A stretch of DNA of 64,000 bases from Enhydrobacter sp. (lineage in GTDB: Bacteria; Pseudomonadota; Alphaproteobacteria; Reyranellales; Reyranellaceae), in the NCBI RefSeq assembly GCF_030246845.1, contig NZ_CP126889.1, positions 62,001 to 126,000 of the forward strand. Direction: 5' to 3'. Positions 49,660 to 59,600 of this stretch are shown here, piece by piece. Position numbers and translations under genes: made by a program. The stretch's first letter is position 1, and every line of letters starts with the position of its first letter. The notes under the pieces are model-generated. The model was not told the DNA's origin. It worked only from the letters and a program-made list of their open reading frames with translations, and made no database searches.

Positions 49660-50241
49660 TCAATGGGGATGGAGGGCGCGCCAGTCCTGGGGCCAGGCGC
49701 ATTTCCGCGCGTGGACGCCGAGGCCGTCGAAACGGGCCAGCCACTCCTCGGGCAGATAGCGGACCGAATAGGCCGACCACGCCAGACCGCGCCTCACCAT
49801 CGCCGCGCCGATGTCCTCGCCGTTGACGCGGCAGATGGCGACCGTGCGGCCGTAGCGATCCGTCGTCACCCGTTCGCAATCGGGTCGGCCGGCCGCCAGG
49901 AGACCGGCCAGAGCATGGCGCGCGGCCGCGCCGGCCTGCCAGCCGTCGGCGCAGGCCTGTCCCGATTCGGGCGCGTCGATGCCATCGACGCGGATGCTCT
50001 CCCGGCCGATCCTGAAGGTGTCGCCGTCGACGACGGTCACCGCACCCGAGACCGATCCGGTCACGATCGGCGGCGGCGTCCAGGCCAGCCCGGCCGCCGC
50101 GAGCGCGGCGAAGGCGAGGATCAGCAGCGTCGACCGCCGCGGCATCCGCAAGCGCTGCCATGGGCGCGGCCGGCGCCGGCGAAGATCCGTGTCGAACCTC
50201 CGCCGCCCGGCCTTGCGCCATCGATCGAATGAAACGGACAT
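49660..50241 (-). CDS. Thermonuclease-family (SNase-like) protein
   Basis: 193 aa. A membrane anchor (STLLILAFAALAAAGLAWTP) follows a basic N-terminus. The nuclease core has VTVVDGDTFRIGRESIRVDG, IDAPESGQACADGW, TTDRYGRTVAICRVNGEDIG and AAMVRRGLAWSAY. Catalytic Asp, Arg (RVDGIDAPE; RYGRT) and Glu are present. Ca2+-dependent nuclease activity outside the membrane is likely. Confidence 0.85.
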   Translation of the reverse strand: MSVSFDRWRKAGRRRFDTDLRRRRPRPWQRLRMPRRSTLLILAFAALAAAGLAWTPPPIVTGSVSGAVTVVDGDTFRIGRESIRVDGIDAPESGQACADGWQAGAAARHALAGLLAAGRPDCERVTTDRYGRTVAICRVNGEDIGAAMVRRGLAWSAYSVRYLPEEWLARFDGLGVHARKCAWPQDWRALHPH

Positions 50242-50356
50242 CGCGGGTGTCTCGCGCGCTCCCCTGCCGGCGTCATCTCACGTCGCGGGGAACGCCTGCA
50301 ACCGGCGCGCCGCAAACGATCGACTGCAACAATCGCAACGTTCGGCGATCGGGCCC

Positions 50357-50764
50357 TCAGCCCGGCGCCCGGGCGAACTGCTGCGCGCCGGCGGTGCGCG
50401 GCGTCCAGGGCTGGGCGCTGTCGCAATAGATCTCCATGTTGGGCCTGAGCCAGCCCGTGTCGTCGAGCGTCCCCGCCTTGAGGATCGCGAGGCCGGGCAT
50501 GGCCTCGACCTCGGTGACGACCGGCGAGCCGCACTCCGGGCAGAACCGGCGCCGCACCGGCTTGCCGCTGTCGCCTTTGTCCTGGAAGGTCTTGATCGGC
50601 CCGGTCAGCGAAAGCGCGGCAGCCGGAATGCCGACATTGAGCGAGAACGACGCCCCCGCCTGCTTCTGGCAGTTCTTGCAATGGCAGATCGCGGTGAAGA
50701 CCGGATCGGCGTCCGCGGTGTAGCGGACCTTGCCGCACAGGCATCCGCCCGACAGATGTCGCAT
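50357..50764 (-). CDS. GFA/CENP-V-type zinc protein
   Basis: 135 aa from ATG 50764 (GGGAGGG upstream). Zinc ligands in GGCLCGKVRY, ICHCKNCQKQAG and RRFCPECGSPVV. Named for glutathione-dependent formaldehyde-activating enzyme; most members are of unknown substrate. It is followed upstream by the DUF1326 gene (37 bp), so the two may be co-transcribed. Confidence 0.9.
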   Translation of the reverse strand: MRHLSGGCLCGKVRYTADADPVFTAICHCKNCQKQAGASFSLNVGIPAAALSLTGPIKTFQDKGDSGKPVRRRFCPECGSPVVTEVEAMPGLAILKAGTLDDTGWLRPNMEIYCDSAQPWTPRTAGAQQFARAPG

Positions 50765-50801
50765 GCTTTGCCCTCCCTTCTCGCGGTTGAAGCGGTTCCG
50801 G

Positions 50802-51428
50802 TCAGTTCGACCAGTGGATGGGCGCGTAGTGGCCGTTCTTGCCGGAGTTGTCCCAGCGCAGGCCATGGTCGGCGAAGGTGCTGTCCCTGCCGCCCACGGC
50901 AAGGGCGAGCTTTTCCGGTGCGACCGGATGGCCGAGCGCGGCCCAGATCTCACCGGACGGATGCAGGGTAGGCAGCGGCTCGACCGTCATGTTCATGACG
51001 CCAGGAATCTCGACCGTGCGCCTCTTCCCGTTCACGGCATATTCGATCGGCACTTTTTTGGCGCCGAGATTCTTGCCGACCAGCGGCGCGAACACCGCCA
51101 TCGGCCCGCCCGCGGCGCCGCCGAAGATGGCGCCGAGCGCCTCGGTCTGCTTGTCGTCGGCGCGCTGGTCGACATAGGCGGCGAGCGTCCAGTTGCCCTC
51201 GCCCATGGCGCCGGGCGTATGGGCGACGACCACGACGTTGAGACCGTCCAGGGACACGTCGCCGTACTTTCCGCTGTCGACATGGAAGGCGAGCGCCACG
51301 TCGCAAACGCCCTGGGTCGGCCGCGCCGTCATCGGCGGCCCGGCCGAGACCAGGCACGGGCAGACCACGTCGCAGTTGCAGTTCTCGAAATAGTCGCCGG
51401 ACAACTCCCACTTCGCCTGCGTCGCCAT
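50802..51428 (-). CDS. DUF1326 protein
   Basis: 208 aa from ATG 51428 (GGGGAGGG upstream). Hallmark N-terminus WELSGDYFENCNCDVVCPCL with the CNCxxxCPC cluster; ends GLRWDNSGKNGHYAPIHWSN. Function unknown; the Cys cluster suggests metal or thiol chemistry. Confidence 0.88.
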   Translation of the reverse strand: MATQAKWELSGDYFENCNCDVVCPCLVSAGPPMTARPTQGVCDVALAFHVDSGKYGDVSLDGLNVVVVAHTPGAMGEGNWTLAAYVDQRADDKQTEALGAIFGGAAGGPMAVFAPLVGKNLGAKKVPIEYAVNGKRRTVEIPGVMNMTVEPLPTLHPSGEIWAALGHPVAPEKLALAVGGRDSTFADHGLRWDNSGKNGHYAPIHWSN

Positions 51429-51524
51429 CGGTCCCTCCCCTGCGCGAGACGAAAGAGGCGTCGAGCTTACGCCGATGCCGCGCCGGCGGCCAGTGCGCAG
51501 CGGCGCGCCGCACGACAGGCCTGC

Positions 51525-51622
51525 GTCATCCCGAACGAACGCGAGGGATCCGCGAGCGCATGAGCGCAACTGGAGTTGCGCGCTCCGATGAGCGTTCGGA
51601 GGAGCGCGCTTCGGGATGACAC
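51525..51622. repeat. Composite of two repeat families
   Basis: Starts as the TGTCATCCCGAGC repeat (GCGTCATCCCGAACGAACGCGAGGGATCC), is interrupted by GCGCAACTGGAGTTGCGC and GCTCCGATGAGCG, and closes with GCTTCGGGATGACACAG. The second family has replaced the centre of the first. No gene in 51429-51741. Confidence 0.75.
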
Positions 51623-51741
51623 AGCCTTGCCCAAGAACTTGTTCATTCCCGAGGGGCGACGCTGCCGGTGACGAGCGGCCCGCCTTGGTGGCGGCCGGGC
51701 GACCCTGTAGGCTCGCGTCGAAAGCGGCAGGGAGATTTCGC

Positions 51742-52821
51742 ATGACGGCGCTCGGAATCCCGAAGACACCGGAGGCGCTCACGCCGGAATGGCTGGGCGC
51801 GGCCCTGCGGACCGAGGTCGTGTCGGCGGCCTACGAGCCGATCGCGGCGGGCGTGGGCTTCCTGGGCAAGCTCGGCCGCCTGCGTCTCGGCTATGCCAAT
51901 GGCGGTGCCGGCCTGCCGGCGACGCTGATCGCCAAGCAGCCGACGCTCGACGAGAAGTCGCGCCAGCTCGCGATTATGTTCCGCTTCTACGATCGCGAGG
52001 TCGCGTTCTATCGCGACATCGGCCCGCAGGCGGGCATCCGCGTGCCGAAGCTGCACCACGGCGCCTCCGATCCGGCGAGCGGCGACTTCGTGATGCTGCT
52101 CGAGGATCTGGCGCCGGCCGCGCTCGGCGACCAGGTCGCGGGGTGCAGCACGGAGCAGGCGCGGCGGGCCATTACCGCGATCGCCCGATGCCACGCGCGC
52201 TGGTGGCAGGATCCGAAACTCGCGGCCTTCGCCTGGCTGCCGGTCACCAACGATCCGATCCACCATTTCGCGCAGCCGGCGTTCCAGCAGTGCTGGCCGG
52301 CCTTCGTCCAGTTCGTCGGCGACAAGCTCACGCCCGAGCTCAAGCGCACCGGCGAGGCCTTGGGCGGCAACGTGATCCGCATGCTCGACGGCGTGGCCGG
52401 CTGGCCGCAGACGCTGGTGCACGGCGACTACCGCGCCGACAACCTCTTCTTCGGCGGCGCGCAGGGCGGCGAGTCGCTGGCGGCGGTCGACTGGCAGGTC
52501 AGCAGCCGCGGCGGCGGCGCCTTCGACCTCGCCTATTTCCTGTCGGGCAATGTCACGCCGCAGACGCGGCGCGCGATCGAGAAGGACGTGGTGCGGCTCT
52601 ACGTCGACACGCTCGCGGAGGCCGGCGTCCGGGGCTACGGCTTCGACGAGTGCTTCGAGCACTACCGCTTCGGCGTTCTCTACTGCCTGGTCTATTCGGT
52701 GATCGTGATCGGCACGCTCGACCCCTCCAATGCGCGCGGGCTTGCGATGTTCCATGCCAACTTCGAGCGCGTCGCCGCCGCCATCGCCGACCTCGACGCC
52801 GCCGCAACGATGCCGCGGTGA
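51742..52821 (+). CDS. Aminoglycoside-phosphotransferase-fold kinase
   Basis: 359 aa. Kinase-like motifs: TLIAKQPTLDEKS (ATP-site Lys), YDREVAFYRDIGPQAGIRVP, FVMLLEDLAPAALGDQV, catalytic loop LVHGDYRADNLFFG and metal-binding AAVDWQVSSRGGG. Belongs with the CHK/ecdysteroid-kinase-like branch of APH proteins; substrate unknown. Single gene. Confidence 0.85.
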   Translation: MTALGIPKTPEALTPEWLGAALRTEVVSAAYEPIAAGVGFLGKLGRLRLGYANGGAGLPATLIAKQPTLDEKSRQLAIMFRFYDREVAFYRDIGPQAGIRVPKLHHGASDPASGDFVMLLEDLAPAALGDQVAGCSTEQARRAITAIARCHARWWQDPKLAAFAWLPVTNDPIHHFAQPAFQQCWPAFVQFVGDKLTPELKRTGEALGGNVIRMLDGVAGWPQTLVHGDYRADNLFFGGAQGGESLAAVDWQVSSRGGGAFDLAYFLSGNVTPQTRRAIEKDVVRLYVDTLAEAGVRGYGFDECFEHYRFGVLYCLVYSVIVIGTLDPSNARGLAMFHANFERVAAAIADLDAAATMPR

Positions 52822-52841
52822 GGACTGTCGGCGTGAGGACC

Positions 52842-52873
52842 GTGTCATCCCTCGCTGCGCCCGGGACGACACC
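52842..52873. repeat. TGTCATCCCGAGC repeat, half copy
   Basis: GTGTCATCCCTCGCTGCGCCCGGGACGACACC, in the 57-bp gap between the kinase and aquaporin genes (convergent), where it could serve as a bidirectional terminator. Confidence 0.7.
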
Positions 52874-52878
52874 AGTGC

Positions 52879-53616
52879 TCAGTCGCCTGCGCCGGCAGCG
52901 GTCGCGGTCGGGGCGCGCGCACCGGCGGTCTCGGCGAGCAGCTTGTAGGCGAGGCCGGCGATGACCGCGCCCGCGATCGGCGCCAGCCAGAACAGCCAGA
53001 GCTGGCCGAGCGCGCCGTCGCCCACGAACAGCGCCGGGGCGGTGCTGCGGGCGGGGTTCACCGAGGTGTTGGTGACGGGGATCGACACGAGATGGATCAG
53101 CGTCAGCGCCAGCCCGATCGCGAGCGACGCCGCGGCGGCCGGGGCGCGCCTGTCGGTGGCGCCCAGGATCACGGTGACGAAACCGAAGGTCATCACCACC
53201 TCCGACACCAGGCAGGCCAGCAGGCCGTACTTGCCCGGCGAGCGGTCGCCGTAGCCGTTGGTGGCGAAGCTGCCGATGTCGGCGCCCGCCTTGCCGGTCG
53301 CGATCACGTAGAGGATCGCCGCGCCCACGATGCCGCCCAGCACCTGGGCCACGATATAAGGCACCACATCGCGCGCCGGCAGGCGGCCGGCCGTCGCGAG
53401 CCCGACCGTCACCGCCGGGTTGAAATGGCCGCCCGACACCGGCCCCAGCGCCGCCACCATGGTGAGCACGGTGAGGCCGAAGGCGAAGGCGACGCCGGCG
53501 AAGCCGATGCCGAGCCCGGGAAAGGCCGCCGCCAGCACGGCGCTGCCGCAGCCGCCCAGCACCAGCCAGGCGGTGCCGATGAACTCCGCGTAGAGACGAT
53601 TGGTCAAAGGCATCAT
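52879..53616 (-). CDS. aqpZ: Aquaporin (AqpZ-type)
   Basis: 245 aa from ATG 53616 (GAGGGAG upstream). Six helices and both NPA loops: [16 protein letters not shown] and [20 protein letters not shown]. Selectivity-filter-type residues (F near the start, R after the second NPA) suggest a water channel rather than glycerol facilitator. Single gene. Confidence 0.93.
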   Translation of the reverse strand: MMPLTNRLYAEFIGTAWLVLGGCGSAVLAAAFPGLGIGFAGVAFAFGLTVLTMVAALGPVSGGHFNPAVTVGLATAGRLPARDVVPYIVAQVLGGIVGAAILYVIATGKAGADIGSFATNGYGDRSPGKYGLLACLVSEVVMTFGFVTVILGATDRRAPAAAASLAIGLALTLIHLVSIPVTNTSVNPARSTAPALFVGDGALGQLWLFWLAPIAGAVIAGLAYKLLAETAGARAPTATAAGAGD

Positions 53617-53852
53617 GGTCGTTCTCCCTCGAGTCATGGATGCGTGCGCCCGGACCGTTCTTGTGCGAGACCAGGGCAAGGATAAGTAGAATATCGTTGC
53701 CGGGCGATGAACAACCCTCGAATGAACGGCCCGCCACTTGACAAACCCTCAGTGCACCGGACGCACAGGCGCCATCGGCGCGCCATGCCGATTGCGGCCA
53801 GGTACTGAAGACATATATACAAAGCGAGTATCTATCTCGCGGGAGTGGCGCC

Positions 53853-54131
53853 ATGTCCAAGGAAGCCGTGTTCACCATGAAGCTCGAATCGGAGCTGCGC
53901 GATGCCTTCATGGCCGAAGCCGAAGCGGCGCATCGGCCGGCGTCCCAGGTCGTGCGCGAGCTGATGCGCGACTTCGTCCGCCAGCAGCGCGAGACACGGG
54001 AATACGACAAGTTCCTGCGCCGCAAGGTCGAGGCCGCGCGCTCATCGGTGCGGGCCGGCCGTGGCCGGTCGAATGACGAGGTCGAGGCCGAGTTCGCCGT
54101 CCGGCGGACGAAGGCGACGCGCCGGGCGTGA
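53853..54131 (+). CDS. Ribbon-helix-helix antitoxin (ParD-like)
   Basis: 92 aa: AVFTMKLESELRDAFMAEAE, AAHRPASQVVRELMRDFVRQ is a ribbon-helix-helix, followed by a toxin-wrapping tail. Ends overlapping the toxin (GTGA). An inverted repeat GCGAG-N7-CTCGC (53824-53840) lies just before the start and could be its operator. Confidence 0.8.
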   Translation: MSKEAVFTMKLESELRDAFMAEAEAAHRPASQVVRELMRDFVRQQRETREYDKFLRRKVEAARSSVRAGRGRSNDEVEAEFAVRRTKATRRA

Positions 54132-54484
54132 AGGTCGTCTGGACGCCTGAGGCCGAGCAGGACCGTGCGCACATCTGGACCTACATCGCCGCCGACAATC
54201 CGCGCGCGGCCGCCCGAATGGACCAGCTGTTCAGCGACGCCGCCGCGAAGCTGGCCGATTTTCCAATGCTCGGCCGGGCCGGCAGGATTCCCGGCACGCG
54301 CGAGCTGATCCCGCACGAGAGCTACCGCCTTGTGTACGGGATCGAAGGCGATGTGGCATGGGTGCTGGCCTTGGTGCACACGGCCCGCCGCTGGCCGCCG
54401 CTGCCCGAAGAGTCGCGCAAGAGAGCCAGGAAAAGCCCCTCCGATCGTCAGACGGATCGTCGCCGGAGGGACAGAAGGAAATGA
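54128..54484 (+). CDS. RelE/ParE-family toxin
   Basis: 118 aa from GTG 54128. ParE pattern: VWTPEAEQDRAHIWTYIAAD, NPRAAARMDQLFSDAAAKLA, FPMLGRAGRIPGTRELIPHE, SYRLVYGIEGDVAWVLALVH. The normal protein would end near TARRWPP; the basic 25-residue tail is extra. Known ParE toxins poison gyrase. Unlike the two other toxin genes in the window, this one is intact. Confidence 0.82.
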   Translation: MKVVWTPEAEQDRAHIWTYIAADNPRAAARMDQLFSDAAAKLADFPMLGRAGRIPGTRELIPHESYRLVYGIEGDVAWVLALVHTARRWPPLPEESRKRARKSPSDRQTDRRRRDRRK

Positions 54485-54524
54485 AAGATCGGGACAGGCA
54501 TCGGCGCCATCCCCTGCTGCGCCG

Positions 54525-54620
54525 AGCGTAACCGGGGCCTTCGCCGGGCTGCTGATCTTCCGTCGGTCTACAGGAGGACACCGGTCAAGTGGGCGAGGTC
54601 ATGACCCGGAATATCGTGAA
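54525..54620 (+). pseudogene. Remnant of a CBS-domain gene leader
   Basis: TCGCCGGGCTGCTGATCTTC through GAGGTCATGACCCGGAATAT matches the leader and first dozen codons of the CBS gene at 61637, including the AGGAGGAC ribosome binding site. The ATG is changed to GGT and similarity stops after about 11 codons (QVGEVMTRNIV), so this is a truncated copy. Confidence 0.6.
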
Positions 54621-54697
54621 CCGCTGCAACCAGGCTCCCGGGCCGGCATTGATCGGCATGAACCGATGAATCGGATTGGACCGGAAAGGAGAGCAGC

Positions 54698-54970
54698 ATG
54701 CTCAATCGTTCGATAACCCTTCTCGTCGCCGGCGGGCTGTCTCTCGGCGCCCTCGGCGTGACCACGGCCGCGACCGCTCAGACACAGGACTCTCCGTCGA
54801 AGTCGCCGCAGGGACAGGAAATGATGAACGGACACGGCGGCATGATGGGAGACGGCATGATGGGAAACATGGATTCGGAGCACATGAAGCAGATGACGAA
54901 GATGATGGAGAACTGCAATCGCATGATGGAGCGGGCCGATTCCTCCAACGGCACGCCGACACAGCAGTAG
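54698..54970 (+). CDS. Secreted Met-rich protein
   Basis: 90 aa. Signal peptide MLNRSITLLVAGGLSLGALG with cleavage near TAQ-TQD. The mature protein is rich in Met and His (MMNGHGGMMGDGMMGNMDSE, MKQMTKMMENCNRMMER), typical of periplasmic Cu/Ag-binding proteins. It lies just beyond the 3' end of the metal efflux operon, convergent to it, which fits a metal-buffering role (inference). AAAGGAGAG precedes the ATG. Confidence 0.75.
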   Translation: MLNRSITLLVAGGLSLGALGVTTAATAQTQDSPSKSPQGQEMMNGHGGMMGDGMMGNMDSEHMKQMTKMMENCNRMMERADSSNGTPTQQ

Positions 54971-55011
54971 CATCACCAGTCGATTCGCCCAGTCGATTGG
55001 CATCGATCCGA

Positions 55012-56430
55012 TCAGTCGCCCGTGACGGATGCCGTCGGCAGGGGCATGCCATAGGTCAAGGCCGCCTGCAGGTCGATCGCGGCGAGATCGAAGTCGCGCC
55101 GCGCGTCGAGGGCAGCGGCGTTGGCCGCGATCCGCGCCCGCTGGTCGGCCAGCACCCTGAAATAGTCGACGCGCATGCTTTCGTTCGCCAGAACGGCGGC
55201 GCCGTAGCGCAGCGCCATCTGCTTCGACACGACCTGGCGCAGGGGCAGCACACGCTTCTCATAGAAGCGGGCGATATCCCAGGTGCTGCGATAGGCATCG
55301 TAGGCGATGCGCGCCTCGGAACGGGCATTCACCGCCTTCGCGGCGAGCCGGTTGACGGCCCGCATGTAGGTCTCGCGCGCCTTGCGTTCCCGCGCCTCGC
55401 CGGTGTCGAAGATCGGGATCTCGAACTCGAGCGCGCCGCCGCCGCGGGTGATCGAGGTGTTGGTGGTGGTGAGCGGGTTGGCGTTCTCGTTGTTCACCAG
55501 CCCGGCAAGCTGCAGCATCGAGACGTAGCGCGTCGCCTGCGTGAGCTCGAGCGACTTGGCGAGCGCCACCACATCGTGGCGCGCCATCACGAGATCGACG
55601 CGGCGCTCGATCGCCTGCGCCTCGACATCCGCCCTCGCCCGGGGCTCGCCGGGCAAGGGCGGCAGATCGTCGGGCAGCCTGAAGTCGACGTCGGCTCCCC
55701 ACAGGCCCATGAGCCGGGTGAGGGTTTCACGCTGGCGCCGGGCGGCAAGCCGGGCCTGGCCGAGGCGCACGCTGAGCTCGGCGTAGAAGGCCGCGATCTC
55801 CGCCTGCTCGAGCTGGTCGCCGCCGCCCGCCTCGCCGAGCTTCGCCATCAGCCGGGCGGACTCGTCGGCCGTGCGCCGTGCCTCCTCGAGGAAGCGGACC
55901 TGACGCTCGGCGGCGATCGTGCGCACCCAGGCGCGCCGCACATCGCCGGCTAGGGCGAGGGTCTTCTGCACGGCGCCGTGTCTCGCGTGCTCGAAATGCT
56001 CGGCGGCGATGCGACTGCGCCGGGGCAGCGTGATCAGGCTCAGGATGTCCTGGATCAGCCTCACCTCGAAGTCGGCGACACCGGTGCCGCCGTAGGTCAT
56101 GAACGAGAATGTCGGATTGGGCGGCAGGCTTTGCTGGACATAGTCCGCCTCGGAGATGCCGAGATCATTGTAGGCCGCCTGCAGATCGCGATTGCCGAGG
56201 AGCGCCACCTGCACCGCCGCGTCCGCCGACAGGGGCTCGGCAAGCAGGGCGCTCACCTGTTCGTGCGCCCTGCGCGCCGCCTCGACGCTGTCGATCTTGA
56301 CGGCGTTCGCGCCCGTTTCGCGCTTCACGTCCTGCACCACCTCGCCCATGCCGCCGTCGGGCGAGAAGGAAGCGCAGCCGGCCAGCAAAGCGGGCGCCAC
56401 GAGAAGCGACAGGATGGTCCGCGCGCTCAT
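55012..56430 (-). CDS. TolC-type outer membrane efflux protein (CusC-like)
   Basis: 472 aa. Lipoprotein signal (ILSLLVAPALLAGCAS, lipobox LAGC). Repeated OEP helices: AVQVALLGNRDLQAAYNDLG, LPPNPTFSFMTYGG, GQARLAARRQRETLTRLMGL, RRVDLVMARHDVVALAKSLE, ALEFEIPIFDTGEARERKAR. Outer-membrane channel of the RND pump. Starts with an ATGA overlap on the small lipoprotein; last gene of the operon. Confidence 0.9.
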   Translation of the reverse strand: MSARTILSLLVAPALLAGCASFSPDGGMGEVVQDVKRETGANAVKIDSVEAARRAHEQVSALLAEPLSADAAVQVALLGNRDLQAAYNDLGISEADYVQQSLPPNPTFSFMTYGGTGVADFEVRLIQDILSLITLPRRSRIAAEHFEHARHGAVQKTLALAGDVRRAWVRTIAAERQVRFLEEARRTADESARLMAKLGEAGGGDQLEQAEIAAFYAELSVRLGQARLAARRQRETLTRLMGLWGADVDFRLPDDLPPLPGEPRARADVEAQAIERRVDLVMARHDVVALAKSLELTQATRYVSMLQLAGLVNNENANPLTTTNTSITRGGGALEFEIPIFDTGEARERKARETYMRAVNRLAAKAVNARSEARIAYDAYRSTWDIARFYEKRVLPLRQVVSKQMALRYGAAVLANESMRVDYFRVLADQRARIAANAAALDARRDFDLAAIDLQAALTYGMPLPTASVTGD

Positions 56431-56606
56431 GGCCTGTCTCCGATGCCGTGATACACCGTGCCCGCCATCACGGGCCGATAGGGCTGGGCCGCGGCCGGCG
56501 CCGCCGGATCGTCGGGGTTGGGAAAGGCCGATACGGTCGGCAGCGATGGGCCGTTGCCGCAGGCGGCCAGCAGCGCGAGGAGCGCGGCCAGGACGACGAT
56601 TCTCAC
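56427..56606 (-). CDS. Small lipoprotein in the metal efflux operon
   Basis: 59 aa from GTG 56606 (GTGA overlap with the cusA-like gene) and ATGA overlap with the cusC-like gene. Lipobox LAAC after VRIVVLAALLALLA, then a Pro/Ala-rich tail ending VYHGIGDRP. Such tiny lipoproteins between RND pump genes have no assigned role. Too short to be picked up by most gene finders. Confidence 0.7.
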   Translation of the reverse strand: MRIVVLAALLALLAACGNGPSLPTVSAFPNPDDPAAPAAAQPYRPVMAGTVYHGIGDRP

Positions 56607-59600
56607 GTATGTGCCTCCCTGGCCGGCGCCGGCGCCGGCCCGGCGCGGAGCTGCCAGCCCTTGACCAGGCTGTAGATCACCGGAATGACGACGAGGGTGA
56701 GCAGCGTCGAGCTCGCCATGCCGCCCACCATCGGCACGGCGATGCGCTGCATCACCTCGGAGCCCGTGCCGGTGCTCCAGAGCAGCGGCAGCAGGCCGGC
56801 GACGATCGCGGTCACGGTCATCATCTTGGGCCGCACGCGCTCGACCGCGCCTTCGATGACGGCGGCGCGCAGATCGGCCGCCGTCGGCGCCCGACCCTCG
56901 GCGTCGCAGACCGCCCGGCGGTGCGCCAGCGCCGAGTCGAGATAGATCAGCATCACCACGCCGGTCTCGGCGGCAACGCCCGCCAATGCGATGAAGCCCA
57001 CCGCCACGGCGACGCTCATGTTGAAGCCCATCAGCCACACCATCCACAGCCCGCCGACCAGCGAAAAGGGCAGCGACAGCATGACGATCAGCGTCTCGGC
57101 GATGCGGCCGAAGTTGAGGTAGAGCAGCACGAAGATCAGCAGCAGCGTCGCGGGGACGACGATCTGCAGCCGCGCCTCCGCCCGCTGCAGATATTCGAAC
57201 TGGCCGCTCCAGAGCGCGACGGTGCCGGGCGGCAGCACGACCTTGTCGCGCACCGCCTTCTGCGCGTCGGCAACGTAGCCCGCGAGATCGCGGTCGCGGA
57301 AGTCGACGAAGACGTAGACGGCGAGCCGCGCATCCTCGGTGCGGATCGAGGTCGGGCCCTGCGTCAGCCGCACCCCGGCCAGTTGTCCCAGAGGGACCTG
57401 GCCGCCGTTCACGGTCGGCACCAGAACCTCCTGCGCGATGGCGCGCGGGTTCGAGCGCAGGTCGCGCGGATAGCGCACGTTCACCGAATAGCGCTCGCGG
57501 CCCTCGACCGTGGTGGTGACGGTCTCGCCGCCCAGCGCACTCGCCACCGCCTGCTGCACGTCGTCGAGCCGGACGCCGTACTGCGCCAGACGCTCGCGGT
57601 CGGGCACGACGTCGAGGAAGTAGCCGCCAGTCACGCGCTCGGCATAGGCCGAGGTCGTGCCGGGCACGCCACGGATCGCCGCTTCGACCTCGCGCGCGGC
57701 TTTCTCCAGCTCGCCGTAGTCGTGACCCAGCAGCTTGACGCCCACCGGCGTGCGGATGCCGGTCGCCAGCATGTCGATGCGGGCGCGGATCGGCATGGTC
57801 CAGGCGTTGCTGACGCCCGGGAACTGCAGCGCCTTGTCCATGTCGGCGACCAGCTTGTCGACGGTCATGCCCCGCCGCCATTCCGACCTGGGCTTGAGGT
57901 TGATCACCGTCTCGAACATCTCGAGCGGCGCGGGATCGGTCGCGGTCGCCGCCCGGCCCGCCTTGCCGAACACCGACGCGACCTCGGGGAACGACTTGAT
58001 GATCTTGTCCTGGGTCTGCAACAGCTCGGCCGACCTGGTGACGGACATGCCGGGCAGCGTCGTCGGCATGTAGAACAATGTGCCCTCGTCGAGCTCGGGC
58101 ATGAACTCGGTGCCGACATGCATCGCCGGCCAGGCCGTCACGGCGAGGACCGCCGCGGCGAGCGCGACCGTCAGCCACCGGGCGCGCAGCACGAGGCCGA
58201 TCACCGGCCGGTAGAGCCAGATCAGGACGCGGTTCACCGGATTGCGGCGCTCGGGCAGGATGCGGCCGCGCACGAACAGCATCATCAGCGCCGGCACCAG
58301 CGTGACCGAAAGCAGCGCCGCCGAGCCCATGGCGAGGCTCTTGGTCCAGGCGAGCGGCTTGAACAGCCGCCCCTCCTGGGCCTCGAGCGCGAAAATCGGC
58401 AGGAACGACACGGTGATGATCAGCAGGCTGAAGAACAGCGCCGGCCCCACCTCGACCGCGGCATCGATGATGGCCCTCATTCTCCTCTCCCCCGATCGGG
58501 GGAGAGGTTGGGTGAGGGGGTTGCCCGCAGTGTCGGCTTCCCCCCTCACCCCGCCTCTCCCCCCGACGGGGGGAGAGGAGTTAGAAGACGAAGCGAGCCG
58601 CTCGAGGTGCTTGTGCGCGTTCTCGATCATGACGATGGCGGCATCGACCATGGCGCCGATGGCGATCGCGATGCCGCCGAGGCTCATGATGTTGGAGCCG
58701 ACACCCAGCGCATGCATGGCGATGAAGGCCATCAGCACGCCCACCGGCAGGGTGACGATCGCGACCAGCGCCGAGCGCACATGCAGGAGGAAGACGACGC
58801 AGACCAGCGCCACGACGATGCTTTCCTCGAACAGCGTCGATTTCAGCGTGTCGATGGCGCGATGGATCAGCTCCGAGCGGTCGTACACGGTCTCGATGTG
58901 GACGCCTTCGGGAAGACTGGCCGCGATCTCCTTGATCCGCGCCTTGACGTGGTCGATCACGTCGAGCGCGTTCTGGCCGAAGCGCTGCAGGACGATGCCG
59001 GCCACGACCTCGCCTTCGCCGTCGAGCTCGGTGAGGCCGCGCCGCTCGTCCGGCCCCAGCGACACTTGCGCCACGTCGCCCAGCAGCACCGGCGCCCGGC
59101 CGTCGGCGCGCAGCACGATGTTCCGGAGGTCGCCCGGCCCTTTGAGGTAGCCGCGACCGCGCACCATGTACTCGGTCTCGGCCATCTCGACCACGCGGCC
59201 GCCCACTTCGCGGTTGCTGGCGCGGATGGCGTCGATCACCTGGCCGAGGGGAATGCCGTAGGCCCGGAGCTTCACCGGATCGACCACGACGTTGTACTGG
59301 CGCACGAAGCCGCCGACGCTCGCCACCTCGGCGACGCCCGGCGCCTTGGCGAGGCCGAAGCGGATGTACCAGTCCTGCAGCGAGCGCAGCTCGGCGAGGC
59401 TTTTGTCGGCGGCGGTCACGACATACTCGTAGACCCAGCCGACGCCGGTCGCGTCCGGGCCGAGCGCGGGCTTGACGTCAGGCGGCAGCTTGGCGGTGCC
59501 CGAGTTGAGGTATTCGAGCACGCGGCTGCGCGCCCAGTAGATATCGGTGCCGTCCTCGAAGATCACGTAGACGAACGACACGCCGAAGAAGGAGAAGCCG

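Noticed and set aside
53634-53822. Another small-RNA unit upstream of aqpZ
   Set aside because: No CGGTCACTGG box and no terminator hairpin in the expected place.
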